This document shows, piece after piece, positions 7,413 through 15,413 of a stretch of DNA of 44,945 nucleotides. The position numbers and the translations under genes are program-made. The stretch covers positions 1 through 44,945 of the forward strand of contig JAEWMT010000128.1 of the NCBI GenBank assembly GCA_023393095.1, given 5' to 3'. The stretch is from Bacillota bacterium. Its GTDB lineage: Bacteria > Bacillota > Clostridia > Lachnospirales > Lachnospiraceae. The number at the start of each line of letters is the position of its first letter. Positions within the stretch are counted from its first letter, which is position 1. The notes under the pieces were generated by a model. The model saw only the letters and a program-made list of their open reading frames with translations, had not been told where the DNA came from and made no database searches.

Positions 7413-8705
7413 TTAGGATACTTTCTTTGTAAGCTTAATAAACGCATCTGATAAAGCTGGTTTCGCATCCATGAACATAGTACCTCTGTATACCCTTGAT
7501 GTTGATAAGAATCCGGCACTATCATCGGAAGTAATAGTCGGGTTCTGGTTAATGTTAGCATAATAATAATCAGGGTTAATTAACAGGATTGTATCGTCCG
7601 GAACATACTCGTCCTTTACCAGTTCATGTCCTAAAGGTTCATTAATCAGACCAGTGATAGGGTTCTGAGTAAAAAGAGGCTGGTTAGTTGTTGTCTTGAT
7701 CTTGTAAATTTGTGCTTTCATTTTACCGTTCATTACCCATATAGCATTAACACCATATAAACCAATTAATGCATCCGCATCCACCAGATCATCATATCCA
7801 ATAGAGGTTGTATACTCGATAAGGTTTTTCCCTGCTGTCCATGTAATACCAGTTAAAATACCAGTTGGCTGTCCGGAGCCAGTACCGCTCAAGATTGCTT
7901 TCTCAACCGCAATTGCAAGCTGATCGGAAATAGCTGATACAACATATGTCTCAAGTGCATCAATAGCCATAAGAATGAGTTGCCCTTTGATCTTTGCAAA
8001 TTTAGATAATGCATAAGCTCCGAGAGATACCTGTGATAGGGTATCATCTTGATCTGAAGCGGGTGCGCTATCGCTCCACTGTGCAGCTGTTTGCGCATTG
8101 GCTACAGGCAATACTACATTGCCAGGTATATACGTTTTTTTGATACGTCCAAACAGTGCAGATACCTGTGTCATTCTCTTTATAATCATGTCGTATGTAG
8201 TAGTTGGCACTGCTGCACCGCCGGAATCTGTTGCTGTTGTTAATGCACGTTTTTCAGCATCCGTAAAATTCTGTTTTCCTGCTAATACTTTAAAAAATCC
8301 TGTACGGTATTCAGGCAATGCAAATAAAGCAGATCTCATTTCTGCTTTTTCAGTTTCGGTTGTTGCCGGCATTGCTAATACTGCATCAAGGCCTCTCTTC
8401 TCTTCCTGGGTCTGGGAAGCTGTTGCTCCACCAAAGGATGCTAGAGGATTAAATCCTCCCTGAGGAATCTGGGTTGCACCTCTACCTTCGATTGCCGTTC
8501 CTGCCGGTGCTCCGGCTGCAGGATCAGCATCGTCTGGCATTTCTGCGATTGCCGATCTTAATTCTGCAATTTCTCCATTCAATGTTTCAAGTTCAGTCGT
8601 AATTCCTCTAAGTTCTACAACATCAGTTGATGCACTTGCCTTTTCTCCAAGGTCTTTCTTTCTGGCTTCCATTTTTGCCAGCATTGCTAACAATTTGCTT
8701 TTCAT
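7413..8705 (-). CDS. HK97-fold major capsid protein with N-terminal delta domain
   Basis: A 430-aa capsid protein. The first 60 residues are a coiled-coil, charged delta (scaffolding) domain, and a Gly/Pro/Ala-rich linker follows. The coat domain starts around residue 130 and contains typical HK97-family stretches ('LPVANAQTAAQWSDSAPAS', 'SAISDQLAIAVEKAILSGTGSG'). The delta domain is expected to be removed by the protease encoded just upstream. I chose the ATG at 8705 over the in-frame TTG at 8711 because AAAGGA sits at better spacing for it. The gene starts 8 nt after the protease stop. Confidence 0.93.
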   Translation of the reverse strand: MKSKLLAMLAKMEARKKDLGEKASASTDVVELRGITTELETLNGEIAELRSAIAEMPDDADPAAGAPAGTAIEGRGATQIPQGGFNPLASFGGATASQTQEEKRGLDAVLAMPATTETEKAEMRSALFALPEYRTGFFKVLAGKQNFTDAEKRALTTATDSGGAAVPTTTYDMIIKRMTQVSALFGRIKKTYIPGNVVLPVANAQTAAQWSDSAPASDQDDTLSQVSLGAYALSKFAKIKGQLILMAIDALETYVVSAISDQLAIAVEKAILSGTGSGQPTGILTGITWTAGKNLIEYTTSIGYDDLVDADALIGLYGVNAIWVMNGKMKAQIYKIKTTTNQPLFTQNPITGLINEPLGHELVKDEYVPDDTILLINPDYYYANINQNPTITSDDSAGFLSTSRVYRGTMFMDAKPALSDAFIKLTKKVS

Positions 8706-8712
8706 AGTCAAA

Positions 8713-9363
8713 TTATCCTTTCATCAAAATATTTGTTTTAAGTTTTAAGATTTCTAGTTCCCTTTGCTCTCCAAGCTCTCCAGCTTTAGCCCTCGCACTC
8801 TCCAGTGCGCCTTTTGCGCTCTCCAGCTCTGTTTGGCTACGAGCATTTATATCAGTGCCGGGATTTGCCGGCATGGATACCGCTGATACTTCATATACTT
8901 TTGCAATGTCTGTAATGGTTCTGGAGGGCTTATCTGTATCTAATCCAGTCCATTCATGGTTTCTGACCGTAAAAATATAGCTCATTCCGTTCATGTCACC
9001 ACGCTGGATTGAGCTATAAAGTGCTTTTGCTTCTGAATTGTTTTCTATATCTAATACTGCTCTGGTGTTTAACCCGGTATCATCTACCTGTAGCTGCAAG
9101 GTAGAATTAGCATTATTATTTCTACTTCTGGCAAGGGGGAGTTTTTTCAGATCATGATTAATACTAAATAGAACATCTGTAAAATCTGTCTTATCAAATG
9201 CTCCTCTTGCAATTGTTTCCGTATACCAGTACATATCATATGTCTCTCCAAACACTGCTGCGTGTCCTTCTACCGTGTTACCGGTATCGTCCGCTTTCAA
9301 GTCTGGCATAGAAAAAGCTCTCATTTCGTGGGAGCCGTTCAGTGGTAAATTTTTATTTTTCAT
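8713..9363 (-). CDS. HK97-type prohead protease
   Basis: A 216-aa protease of the HK97 prohead (U35) family. The conserved 'GHAAVFGETYDMYWYTETI' opening, a His in 'SINHDLKKLPLARS' and Ser in 'RGDMNGMSYIFTV' are the expected catalytic region. The C-terminal 40 residues are a helical, charged tail, a common feature that assists assembly. It matures the capsid by cutting the delta domain. Its ATG overlaps the portal stop in an ATGA arrangement, which implies translational coupling. Confidence 0.92.
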   Translation of the reverse strand: MKNKNLPLNGSHEMRAFSMPDLKADDTGNTVEGHAAVFGETYDMYWYTETIARGAFDKTDFTDVLFSINHDLKKLPLARSRNNNANSTLQLQVDDTGLNTRAVLDIENNSEAKALYSSIQRGDMNGMSYIFTVRNHEWTGLDTDKPSRTITDIAKVYEVSAVSMPANPGTDINARSQTELESAKGALESARAKAGELGEQRELEILKLKTNILMKG

Positions 9364-10601
9364 TTCGTTCCTCCTTCTGGATTTGTTTTTGCTTTTCCCA
9401 TTTGGTATGCTGTCATAAAGTTAGCATCAATGTAATTTAGGCTTGCCAACCTTACATCTCCGCCCTCGTATGGCTCTATTCCAAATAAAGCAAGTAAATC
9501 GTTGTTAGTTAATGCCCCTCGATTGCCTAAGCCGTCCATAATAGCAAGTTTGTTCTTTACACCCATTAATTCGAGTTTTTGCTGATAGAAGACGATTTCA
9601 TTATTGAAATTCTGCTCACTCTGACTAAATAAAACACTTGAATATGCTTGCCCTTGTCCTATAACAATGGGTTCCAATGTTTTGTTATAAAACGCTTGAT
9701 AATCATCGTCTGTATAAGTTCCGTTCAAAATTGGAAGCGATACACCATACCAGCGAAGTATTTTATTTTCGATAAATTCCAGCGTATCTTTATCTATGAC
9801 CTTGGGGTTAAGATTGATTGGTACAAAATCTCCCTTGTAGTCACCGGTTATAATTCCCGAGGCACTTTCTATAATTTTCTGTTCAAATGCCTGCCGCTCT
9901 AACTTTTGCTTTTCATCTTCCAGTGTGGTATTTAATTTTAATATGCCTTTAATCCCCAAGCTGGCTGTAATTGCCTTACCCGTTCCCTGCAGCAAAGTAT
10001 CATTAATCTCCAGTGTCTTCATTAATGAGCTGTTTTCCGGCTTTCCGTTTCGGCCGCCGCCCATAAAGTCATTAACCGAATATTTTTTTCTAAGGTGAAT
10101 TACATCAGAATAGGGCAATGTCACATTCGTTCCGTTTCGGAATGTAAATTTGACAAATAGTGTTTCTGTAGCATCCATTAACCAATCGGTCTGCACTGGT
10201 GATAATGGCCAGAACGCCGTATAGACCCTGCTCTGATTTCCTCTGGTATCCGTTGCCACGTTATAAGCCGGGTATATGAATGAATTATAATCGAGATATA
10301 AGGACCATATGGTTTTCTCTAGGTACTCCCTTGCTGTCATTAATGGGTTGGGACGGAATTTGAATAGCCGGTTGATGTTATCCCCTGGAAGATTGATTAT
10401 TTTACCCGATGGATCACGTCTTATATGCTTTGGTTGTAATTTAGAGCATTCCGTGGCTATACAATCAATACACATCTGTACTACATCCGAAGCATAGATA
10501 TCTCTGCCTGATTGCGAAAACAGAGGGGTTGAATTATCCATATATTTAGCGTATTGCATGGTCTGTGTTTGATTGCTTTTAAAAAGACTGTCCAAAAGCA
10601 T
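9360..10601 (-). CDS. HK97-family portal protein
   Basis: A 413-aa portal protein with the family's typical features: 'IYASDVVQMCIDCIATECS' near the N terminus, a conserved 'DVIHLRKKY' segment, and the long helical 'ENKILRWYGVSLPILNGTY' region near residue 290. It forms the dodecameric DNA channel at one capsid vertex and is the docking point for the terminase. The length is normal for the family. The gene order portal-protease-capsid is canonical for HK97-type heads. Confidence 0.93.
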   Translation of the reverse strand: MLLDSLFKSNQTQTMQYAKYMDNSTPLFSQSGRDIYASDVVQMCIDCIATECSKLQPKHIRRDPSGKIINLPGDNINRLFKFRPNPLMTAREYLEKTIWSLYLDYNSFIYPAYNVATDTRGNQSRVYTAFWPLSPVQTDWLMDATETLFVKFTFRNGTNVTLPYSDVIHLRKKYSVNDFMGGGRNGKPENSSLMKTLEINDTLLQGTGKAITASLGIKGILKLNTTLEDEKQKLERQAFEQKIIESASGIITGDYKGDFVPINLNPKVIDKDTLEFIENKILRWYGVSLPILNGTYTDDDYQAFYNKTLEPIVIGQGQAYSSVLFSQSEQNFNNEIVFYQQKLELMGVKNKLAIMDGLGNRGALTNNDLLALFGIEPYEGGDVRLASLNYIDANFMTAYQMGKAKTNPEGGTK

Positions 10602-10605
10602 TTAT

Positions 10606-10791
10606 TCATCCCCCTTTTGCTTGTTTATTAGCAATAAAAAAGGCTAATGCAATCATAAAGGAACCTATTGCAATTAACCCTGCTGGCATATATATAAAAA
10701 AGATACCAATTGAAGCGGAAGCCATCCCAGAAATTAATAGCAGTATGTCTGATGCTCCATATAGGCGCTTTAATACTTTGAGTTTTCTCAA
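10606..10791 (-). CDS. Small two-helix membrane protein (DUF1056-like)
   Basis: A 61-aa protein with a basic N terminus (MRKLKVLKRLYGAS) and two closely spaced membrane helices (about residues 15-35 and 38-56). The start is a TTG that overlaps the TGA of the zinc-ribbon gene (TTGA), with AAGGCGG upstream, so translation is probably coupled. Tiny membrane proteins between the large terminase and the portal gene are common in Gram-positive phages (DUF1056). Their role is not established. Confidence 0.65.
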   Translation of the reverse strand: MRKLKVLKRLYGASDILLLISGMASASIGIFFIYMPAGLIAIGSFMIALAFFIANKQAKGG

Positions 10792-10949
10792 TTCTTCACC
10801 GCCTTATTTCGTTTTTCCTGCGGCTTTTTTTCTTTACTTTCTGCCTCATCTTTCTTAACCGGCAATACACTATGGCAATATGCACATTTTATTATGCCAT
10901 CATCTGCTATTACAAACGTATTATTATTACAGATTTCACAAGCTCTCAT
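10788..10949 (-). CDS. Small zinc-ribbon protein, 53 aa
   Basis: A short gene just downstream of the large terminase. The ATG at 10949 follows the terminase TAA by one base, and AGGAGG lies within the end of the terminase gene. The product begins MRACEICNNN and carries two Cys pairs (C4-x2-C7 and C22-x2-C25), which is the layout of a zinc ribbon. The C-terminal half is Lys/Glu-rich and probably disordered. It could bind DNA or a protein partner; its function is unknown. The ends are fixed by the good ribosome binding site and the TGA at 10790-10788. Confidence 0.7.
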   Translation of the reverse strand: MRACEICNNNTFVIADDGIIKCAYCHSVLPVKKDEAESKEKKPQEKRNKAVKN

Positions 10950-10950
10950 A

Positions 10951-12702
10951 TTAACCTCCTACATATCTTAAATATTCATTTTTAAACTGCTGATATATCG
11001 CTTCGCATATAATCATCGTCACGCCTCCGTCAATACGCTTTTCGCGTTTGCCCTGCACTTTAACTGGCATGATTAAGCCTCTCTTGTCCATATCCAAGGC
11101 GATATTAGATAAGCACCATTCATCAATTTCATTGGCATTGTAATTTATGGTCTTACTTCTTAGGTCGGCTTCCAATAAATTCATTGGATTAGACATATGT
11201 TCCCTGCGTTGCGGCACCTTCTCCATACAATCATCACCGAAAATGTCTTCCATTTCCTTTACCCAGTACTTCGCAAGTGCATTATCATAGCCAATTTTAT
11301 AAGGTCTGATTTTATGATTCTTAAACAGATCCACATACCATTTTGTAACAAGAGAAAAATCATTATCGTTCCCCGGAGAAACAGTGATTAAACCTTCATT
11401 TCTCCATTTGCGATAATCTTTTCCATCGTCTCTGCAATCAAGCTTTGATTTCGGGATGAAATATTGCTGAATCATATATTTATGTGAATCTCCCGGTTTC
11501 ATTACTAGCATTCTGGTAGATAATAAGTCCGTTGTTTCGGCAAGGTCAACGGCGCCGATTCCGAAACATCCTTCTAAATCCTTGATATTGAATGTTTCTT
11601 TTCTTACATAGATTTCAGGAACAAGCCATGCTTTTGAATTGTTCTGCTTTATATTAAAATCCTTAGAAAGTACAAATGCCCTTGTGGATGTATTTGTTTT
11701 TGCATCATCAATCATTTGTCTTAAGAACGATTTTTTCTTTATCGTTCCGAGGCCCGGATTTGATTTATACCAAGAATTCTCATCTTGCCATACCTCAGCT
11801 TCACTGTCTTGCGTATACAACCATATACACCGGCGAGGTTTATCGAGTTCTCCGTCTAATACCTGACGCTCTTCTTTTAGGTATTCATCTAAGTGTCCAT
11901 CGTTTACGAATCCCTCTGTAGTAAGTTCAAAGTATAACGGTTCTTCCTGTGTCGACAATGCTTGCTTAATCGGCATGATTGAGTTATCGTCAGGTAATTC
12001 ATGTGATTCGTCTACCATGCCTACCGCAATATTTTTTCCTTCTTTTGCCCCTGTCTTTGCAGATATCTTTCTAACGTTTCCGTGGTTTTCATAACTGAAC
12101 TTACCGCGCTTAATTGGCTTTTTAGGATTTCCAAAATATATACCCTTTATATTCTTTCTGGTAAGCCGGTCTAGCGATGGGCTTTGTTCCCTCATTGCAT
12201 TGATAGCTTGAAAAGCGAGATCGGCTTGATCGTAATCATTCGATGAACAAAGTATTTTAGTACCCTTTTCACCACAGAAAAATTCAGCTAGGCAGATAGC
12301 GGACACTAATGGGGTCTTTCCGTTCTTTCTTGCTACCAAAAACAATATTTCTTGATGCAACCTTACCCAGCGATTGAGCTCTTCATCAAATATCTTAAAG
12401 CTGTAGATTGCTTCTATAAAGGCTTTCTGAAAAAGTTGCAAAATAAAAGGCTTCCCATCATAAGGAGCCTCGTAAAGTTTACATTTTTCTTCAATGAATT
12501 TTATTCGCTTGTGAGCATCTTCTAGCTCATAATGGATATCAGGATTTTCAAAATACGATAGGTATCGGTCAAATTCCTTTAGCAGCTCTCGACCTACTAT
12601 AATTTCTTTGCGTTGGCATTTTCCGATATACTTAATCAACCAGGAATGTTCATCTACGCATGGAATACCTTTGTTATATTTACCTGTTAATAAATCTATC
12701 AT
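10951..12702 (-). CDS. Phage terminase large subunit (Terminase_1/HK97 type)
   Basis: A 583-aa motor-nuclease of the Terminase_1 family. The Walker A-like loop is at residues 123-130 (VARKNGKT), the Walker B region is 'IAVGMVDESHE' near residue 230, and nuclease acidic residues are likely in 'FGIGAVDLAETTDLLS' and in 'KIGYDNALAKYWVKEM'. It pumps DNA into the prohead and cuts the concatemer. This type is normally found in cos phages with a P27-like small subunit and an HNH protein, both present upstream. The length is typical. Confidence 0.95.
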   Translation of the reverse strand: MIDLLTGKYNKGIPCVDEHSWLIKYIGKCQRKEIIVGRELLKEFDRYLSYFENPDIHYELEDAHKRIKFIEEKCKLYEAPYDGKPFILQLFQKAFIEAIYSFKIFDEELNRWVRLHQEILFLVARKNGKTPLVSAICLAEFFCGEKGTKILCSSNDYDQADLAFQAINAMREQSPSLDRLTRKNIKGIYFGNPKKPIKRGKFSYENHGNVRKISAKTGAKEGKNIAVGMVDESHELPDDNSIMPIKQALSTQEEPLYFELTTEGFVNDGHLDEYLKEERQVLDGELDKPRRCIWLYTQDSEAEVWQDENSWYKSNPGLGTIKKKSFLRQMIDDAKTNTSTRAFVLSKDFNIKQNNSKAWLVPEIYVRKETFNIKDLEGCFGIGAVDLAETTDLLSTRMLVMKPGDSHKYMIQQYFIPKSKLDCRDDGKDYRKWRNEGLITVSPGNDNDFSLVTKWYVDLFKNHKIRPYKIGYDNALAKYWVKEMEDIFGDDCMEKVPQRREHMSNPMNLLEADLRSKTINYNANEIDEWCLSNIALDMDKRGLIMPVKVQGKREKRIDGGVTMIICEAIYQQFKNEYLRYVGG

Positions 12703-12713
12703 AGGCTATCAGC

Positions 12714-12914
12714 TCAATCATTGTCTGGTATATAATTCTGCGGCATGAACTCGACCTCATCATACTTACGCCATTCACAACAATCATCTACGCAAACACA
12801 TATATCTTTCCCGCTTGGTGTATATCCCGGATATGATATGCCAACTACCGGATGAATCTTTCCAGTATCTTTATCTTTTGCATATAGCGGTTTATCTAAA
12901 TCTATATATTTCAT
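12714..12914 (-). CDS. Small phage protein between terminase subunits, unknown
   Basis: A 66-aa acidic protein starting MKYIDLDKPLYAKDKDTGK. It has an AGGAGG 5 nt upstream of its ATG and a Cys cluster (CVCVDDCC) near residue 40. The pattern looks like a small SH3-like fold with a hydrophobic strand, but I do not recognise a family. It lies between the P27-like small terminase (10 nt away) and the large terminase (11 nt away), in the same transcript, so a role in packaging is possible but not shown. Confidence 0.6.
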   Translation of the reverse strand: MKYIDLDKPLYAKDKDTGKIHPVVGISYPGYTPSGKDICVCVDDCCEWRKYDEVEFMPQNYIPDND

Positions 12915-12923
12915 GATATCCTC

Positions 12924-13280
12924 CTATTCAAACTCACTCATATCTTCTATATCATCAATAAGGTTCTTGGATAATATTCCATTCAGTGTCTTAATAACCA
13001 CTGCATATGAGTTAAGATTTTTTAAATATTGTGCCGCTGCTGGTACCTGTTTCTGCAATTCTGGGTGCTCAGGATGGCATTTTATTGTCCCGGTTGCTTC
13101 AAGTAATTTTCTTAATATGCAATTCTCTGCATAAAGGAAAGCTGCTTCTTTAATCAAACCATCAACCAGTTTGCGCTTAGATTCTTCGACGTCTGTAAAT
13201 ATGGCTGTAAGCTTATCATATTCACCCTGATAAATCGCCATTTTATCAATACTTTGTGCATTTTCAACATGTCCACTCAT
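12924..13280 (-). CDS. P27-like terminase small subunit (probable)
   Basis: A 118-aa helical protein. After an N-terminal helical segment and a central 'FLYAENCILRKLLEATGTI', it ends with 'VPAAAQYLKNLNSYAVVIKT' followed by an acidic tail. That layout (a long helix pair, then a conserved Pro-Ala-x-x-x-Y-x3-L-N motif and an acidic tail) resembles the P27 small terminases of Gram-positive cos phages. It sits next to a cos-like sequence, an HNH gene and the large subunit, which fits. A second protein with small-terminase features is encoded at 14073-14882, so which one works with this large subunit is open. Confidence 0.6.
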   Translation of the reverse strand: MSGHVENAQSIDKMAIYQGEYDKLTAIFTDVEESKRKLVDGLIKEAAFLYAENCILRKLLEATGTIKCHPEHPELQKQVPAAAQYLKNLNSYAVVIKTLNGILSKNLIDDIEDMSEFE

Positions 13281-13317
13281 TTTTCAAAAACCTTTCTAAG
13301 AATTTCAAAATTTTCAG

Positions 13318-13396
13318 CATGTGTGCAGTAGAGGATTAGCGTCGGTATTTACCGGGAGCCCCAAAATCACATATACGGGGGGGTGTCCTCTACTCG
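13318..13396 (-). other. Candidate cos site between HNH gene and small terminase
   Basis: This is the only real gap in the packaging operon (13281-13389). It contains an 8-bp inverted repeat (GTAGAGGA at 13329-13336, TCCTCTAC at 13386-13393) enclosing a C-run/G-run pair: GGGG/CCCC stretches around 13355 and 13377-13383. G/C-rich runs with flanking inverted repeats directly beside an HNH gene and a P27-type small terminase are typical of cos sites in Gram-positive phages. The cut position and overhang cannot be read from sequence alone. Confidence 0.45.
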
Positions 13397-14073
13397 ATGT
13401 ATTGTTCAAACCATCTATTAATATACCCTGTCCATTCGATTCTCTTATGTACTCGCGCCTCATCTACTTCCAACCTCCCCAGACATTCTTCTATAGTGGC
13501 TTCCACATAGATTAGCTCCGCCCCTAACTCTTCGGATAGTTGCTCCCTCTTATATTTCTCTGGATATCCTCCTATCACCCATGCGCTTCCCCACTTGCCT
13601 GTCCTTGTCTTGATATTATCTATTAAAGCGTCGCGCATAGCAAAGGCATTTCTCTTAAGACTATCAGGTTTATCATAGACATCCATAAAGGATATTGCCT
13701 TGTATATCATGTCCATATCTACTACAATATCCCCACGCTGCATATTAGCTTTAACATATGTCTTTTTCCCTGAAAGAGGCGGTCCGTATATAATATATAT
13801 CTCTCGATTTATTTTACCGAAACGGTTATGTCTTTTATCATGGCAGTCATGGTCACTTATCCTAACATTATCTGGGTTTAGTGATATATTAGGGTCGTGT
13901 ACATTATCGACTGTTAATTCTATCGGGTAATGGTCGACTTCACAGTCAAGCGGATCCATGATAATTTTACCACACACTTCACAAATCGGCTTACGCTCTG
14001 ATATTATTACCTTGCGGAAATCTCGCCATCGTTTAGATGTATAGAAAGAATGTAATGCAGAATAATTAGGCAT
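13390..14073 (-). CDS. HNH endonuclease fused to a P-loop kinase-like domain
   Basis: A 227-aa two-domain protein. Residues 1-85 are an HNH nuclease of the phage packaging type: 'FYTSKRWRDFR' motif, Cys31-x2-Cys34, Asp47-His48, and Cys77-His78-x3-His82. Residues 92-227 hold a P-loop (GPPLSGKKT, 97-105) and a 'GDIVVDMDMIY' Walker B-like strand, similar to small nucleotide or polynucleotide kinases. HNH proteins beside the terminase help large terminases of HK97-like phages cut cos sites. The attached kinase-like half is unusual, and its substrate is unknown. The start ATG overlaps the upstream stop. Confidence 0.8.
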   Translation of the reverse strand: MPNYSALHSFYTSKRWRDFRKVIISERKPICEVCGKIIMDPLDCEVDHYPIELTVDNVHDPNISLNPDNVRISDHDCHDKRHNRFGKINREIYIIYGPPLSGKKTYVKANMQRGDIVVDMDMIYKAISFMDVYDKPDSLKRNAFAMRDALIDNIKTRTGKWGSAWVIGGYPEKYKREQLSEELGAELIYVEATIEECLGRLEVDEARVHKRIEWTGYINRWFEQYIE

Positions 14074-14882
14074 TAGAAATTACTCCTTTCATCCAATTCC
14101 TTTTGATGATTGAAACGCTCCCGCTCAAGCTTGTCTTTGTTATGCATATGGTTTATTCTTGCTTGTTGTTCCGGGGTGAGTAAATCCATATGGTCTGATA
14201 TCCACTGCAGGGCTTTCATCTGGTCGAGAAGTTTTATTTTTATTCCGCCTTTACCTATTGACACTTCGCTTAGAAGAGTGCCATCTACCATCCAAGCAGG
14301 CTTAGCATCAACATAACTCATTTCCGTTGTGGCTTCCATTCCTTCGTTGTTAGAGAATGTTACTTCTCTTGTTCCGAAATCTGCATAATCTGTAATGTCG
14401 GCAAATGCTATATCAATATATCTCTGTACGATATCATCAGTTGATAATAGCTCTCTATTAAGTCTGTTCTGCTTAAGGGATTGTATCTCTTCTTTTACGC
14501 GTGCATTTCTTAGCAATCGTGAGCCATTAGTCATTGCTGTTTCTCGGCTGCACTCATATGCCTTTTGATATGCCTTGGTTGCATTGAAGCATTTTACGTA
14601 ATTCAAACAGAAAAGCTTTTGTTCATCTGTTAGCTCCGTGTTTTCCATAACGTGTTTCACTTCATCAGCAATAGGCACCGCATACTTTTTTTCTTGCATA
14701 CTTTTTTTGCCTTTTGTATGCACACTTTTTTTCTTATCCTTTGACCAATCATAACGCTGCTTCCACGACTTAACTGTATTTATAGTAACGTTATATTTCT
14801 CGGCTATTTCCTTGTATTTCATGCCGCTTATATAGTCATTTTCAGCTAATTCATAATTGGGAGCTCTTGCTTCTTCATTCAC
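14073..14882 (-). CDS. XtmA-like terminase small subunit (Terminase_2)
   Basis: A protein of about 269 aa. The N-terminal 50 residues contain a helix-turn-helix ('MKYKEIAEKYNVTINTVKSW') for binding phage DNA. Around residues 90-140 is the Terminase_2 signature (FNATKAYQKAY, then SRLLRNARVKEEI), and the C-terminal half matches the XtmA oligomerisation part. The length is close to PBSX XtmA (about 265). I prefer the GTG at 14882, which is 5 nt after AGGTGG; an upstream GTG at 14891 is possible. It is the first gene of the late operon. XtmA-type subunits usually pair with a different large-subunit family, which makes it odd here. Confidence 0.85.
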   Translation of the reverse strand: MNEEARAPNYELAENDYISGMKYKEIAEKYNVTINTVKSWKQRYDWSKDKKKSVHTKGKKSMQEKKYAVPIADEVKHVMENTELTDEQKLFCLNYVKCFNATKAYQKAYECSRETAMTNGSRLLRNARVKEEIQSLKQNRLNRELLSTDDIVQRYIDIAFADITDYADFGTREVTFSNNEGMEATTEMSYVDAKPAWMVDGTLLSEVSIGKGGIKIKLLDQMKALQWISDHMDLLTPEQQARINHMHNKDKLERERFNHQKELDERSNF

Positions 14883-14891
14883 AACCACCAC

Positions 14892-15098
14892 CTACCAATT
14901 AAATTGTTTTTTATTTATCCATTTGCCCTCATTTATTCTATGGATAATCACCCCCAACGCATTATCGCTCGATAAGTTATCTTATCCCCCTGCACTTGCC
15001 GTCACGCCGTCTACTCATATGAGTATCGTGGATTCGAACCACCGCAGCAGGTCTCTGGTCGCAGATTGAATATAATGCGCTACACCCTGTTTTATTGC
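14892..15098. other. Intergenic region upstream of the late operon
   Basis: A gap of about 200 bp holding no gene. It must contain the late promoter of the minus-strand operon, but I see no convincing -35/-10 pair, which fits dependence on a phage activator such as the sigma-like protein at 16690-17109. A perfect 14-bp palindrome lies at 15012-15025 (TACTCATATGAGTA) and could be an activator site. A T-arm-like GGTTCGAATCC occurs just beside it, without a matching tRNA fold. Confidence 0.4.
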
Positions 15099-15128
15099 AT
15101 AATAAAAGCACCCATAATCTGGATGCTT
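15099..15128 (-). terminator. Rho-independent terminator upstream of the late operon
   Basis: Read on the minus strand, the stem AAGCATCC/GGGTGCTT (15128-15121 with 15113-15106, one G-U pair) with a 7-nt loop is followed by TTTTATT. It would stop minus-strand transcripts entering from the secreted-protein gene and so insulate the late genes. Confidence 0.7.
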
Positions 15129-15172
15129 GGTAAAATTATTTAAATTTATTTGAAATATTTTCATAGAATGTA

Positions 15173-15201
15173 TTGACAAACACGTATTTACGTGTTATAA
15201 T
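15173..15201 (+). promoter_or_regulatory. Near-consensus promoter with operator palindrome in the spacer
   Basis: TTGACA (15173-15178), a 17-bp spacer, then TATAAT (15196-15201) form a perfect sigma-A promoter. The spacer contains the inverted repeat AACACGT-ATTT-ACGTGTT (15179-15196), placed so that a bound repressor would block RNA polymerase. It drives the small plus-strand operon at 15233-15751. The XRE protein of that operon is a natural candidate for binding here, by inference only. Confidence 0.85.
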
Positions 15202-15232
15202 TAATACATAATAAAGGAAAGGAGTTAAACCA

Positions 15233-15343
15233 ATGGGTAAGAGAAAAAGACAAAAGAAAAAGCTATCAACTAAAGACTTTTGGATGATTGTAATTCAGCT
15301 AATCCTTGCAGTGGCTACGCTGATTACAGCTATCAAATCTTAG
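15233..15343 (+). CDS. Tiny basic single-helix membrane peptide, 36 aa
   Basis: A 36-residue frame 30 nt downstream of a perfect promoter, with AAGGAG about 9 nt before the ATG. The first 13 residues are almost all basic (MGKRKRQKKKLST), followed by one membrane helix (FWMIVIQLILAVATLITAI). Small peptides of this design include type I toxins and holin-like toxins, but no family can be assigned. A hairpin follows at 15359-15376. The gene is too short for usual ORF cut-offs and could be overlooked. Confidence 0.65.
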   Translation: MGKRKRQKKKLSTKDFWMIVIQLILAVATLITAIKS

Positions 15344-15358
15344 TTAACAGCTTGGGTT

Positions 15359-15383
15359 GGGAAGCAACAGCTTCCCTTCCCTT
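15359..15383 (+). terminator. Hairpin after the 36-aa gene (weak terminator)
   Basis: GGGAAGC-AACA-GCTTCCC (15359-15376) is a perfect 7-bp stem followed by TTCCCTT. The U-tract is interrupted, so it may be a partial terminator or mRNA stabiliser between the first gene and the rest of the operon. Confidence 0.5.
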
Positions 15384-15413
15384 AAATCTTACCACATTGT
15401 GTTGTATTAATCA

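Noticed and set aside
15010..15090. tRNA-like sequence upstream of the late operon on the minus strand (T-arm consensus GGTTCGAATCC, possible D arm CGCA/TGCG).
   Set aside because: No consistent cloverleaf: the anticodon stem does not pair, the D loop lacks GG and the acceptor stem needs two G-U pairs and a mismatch. At most a remnant.
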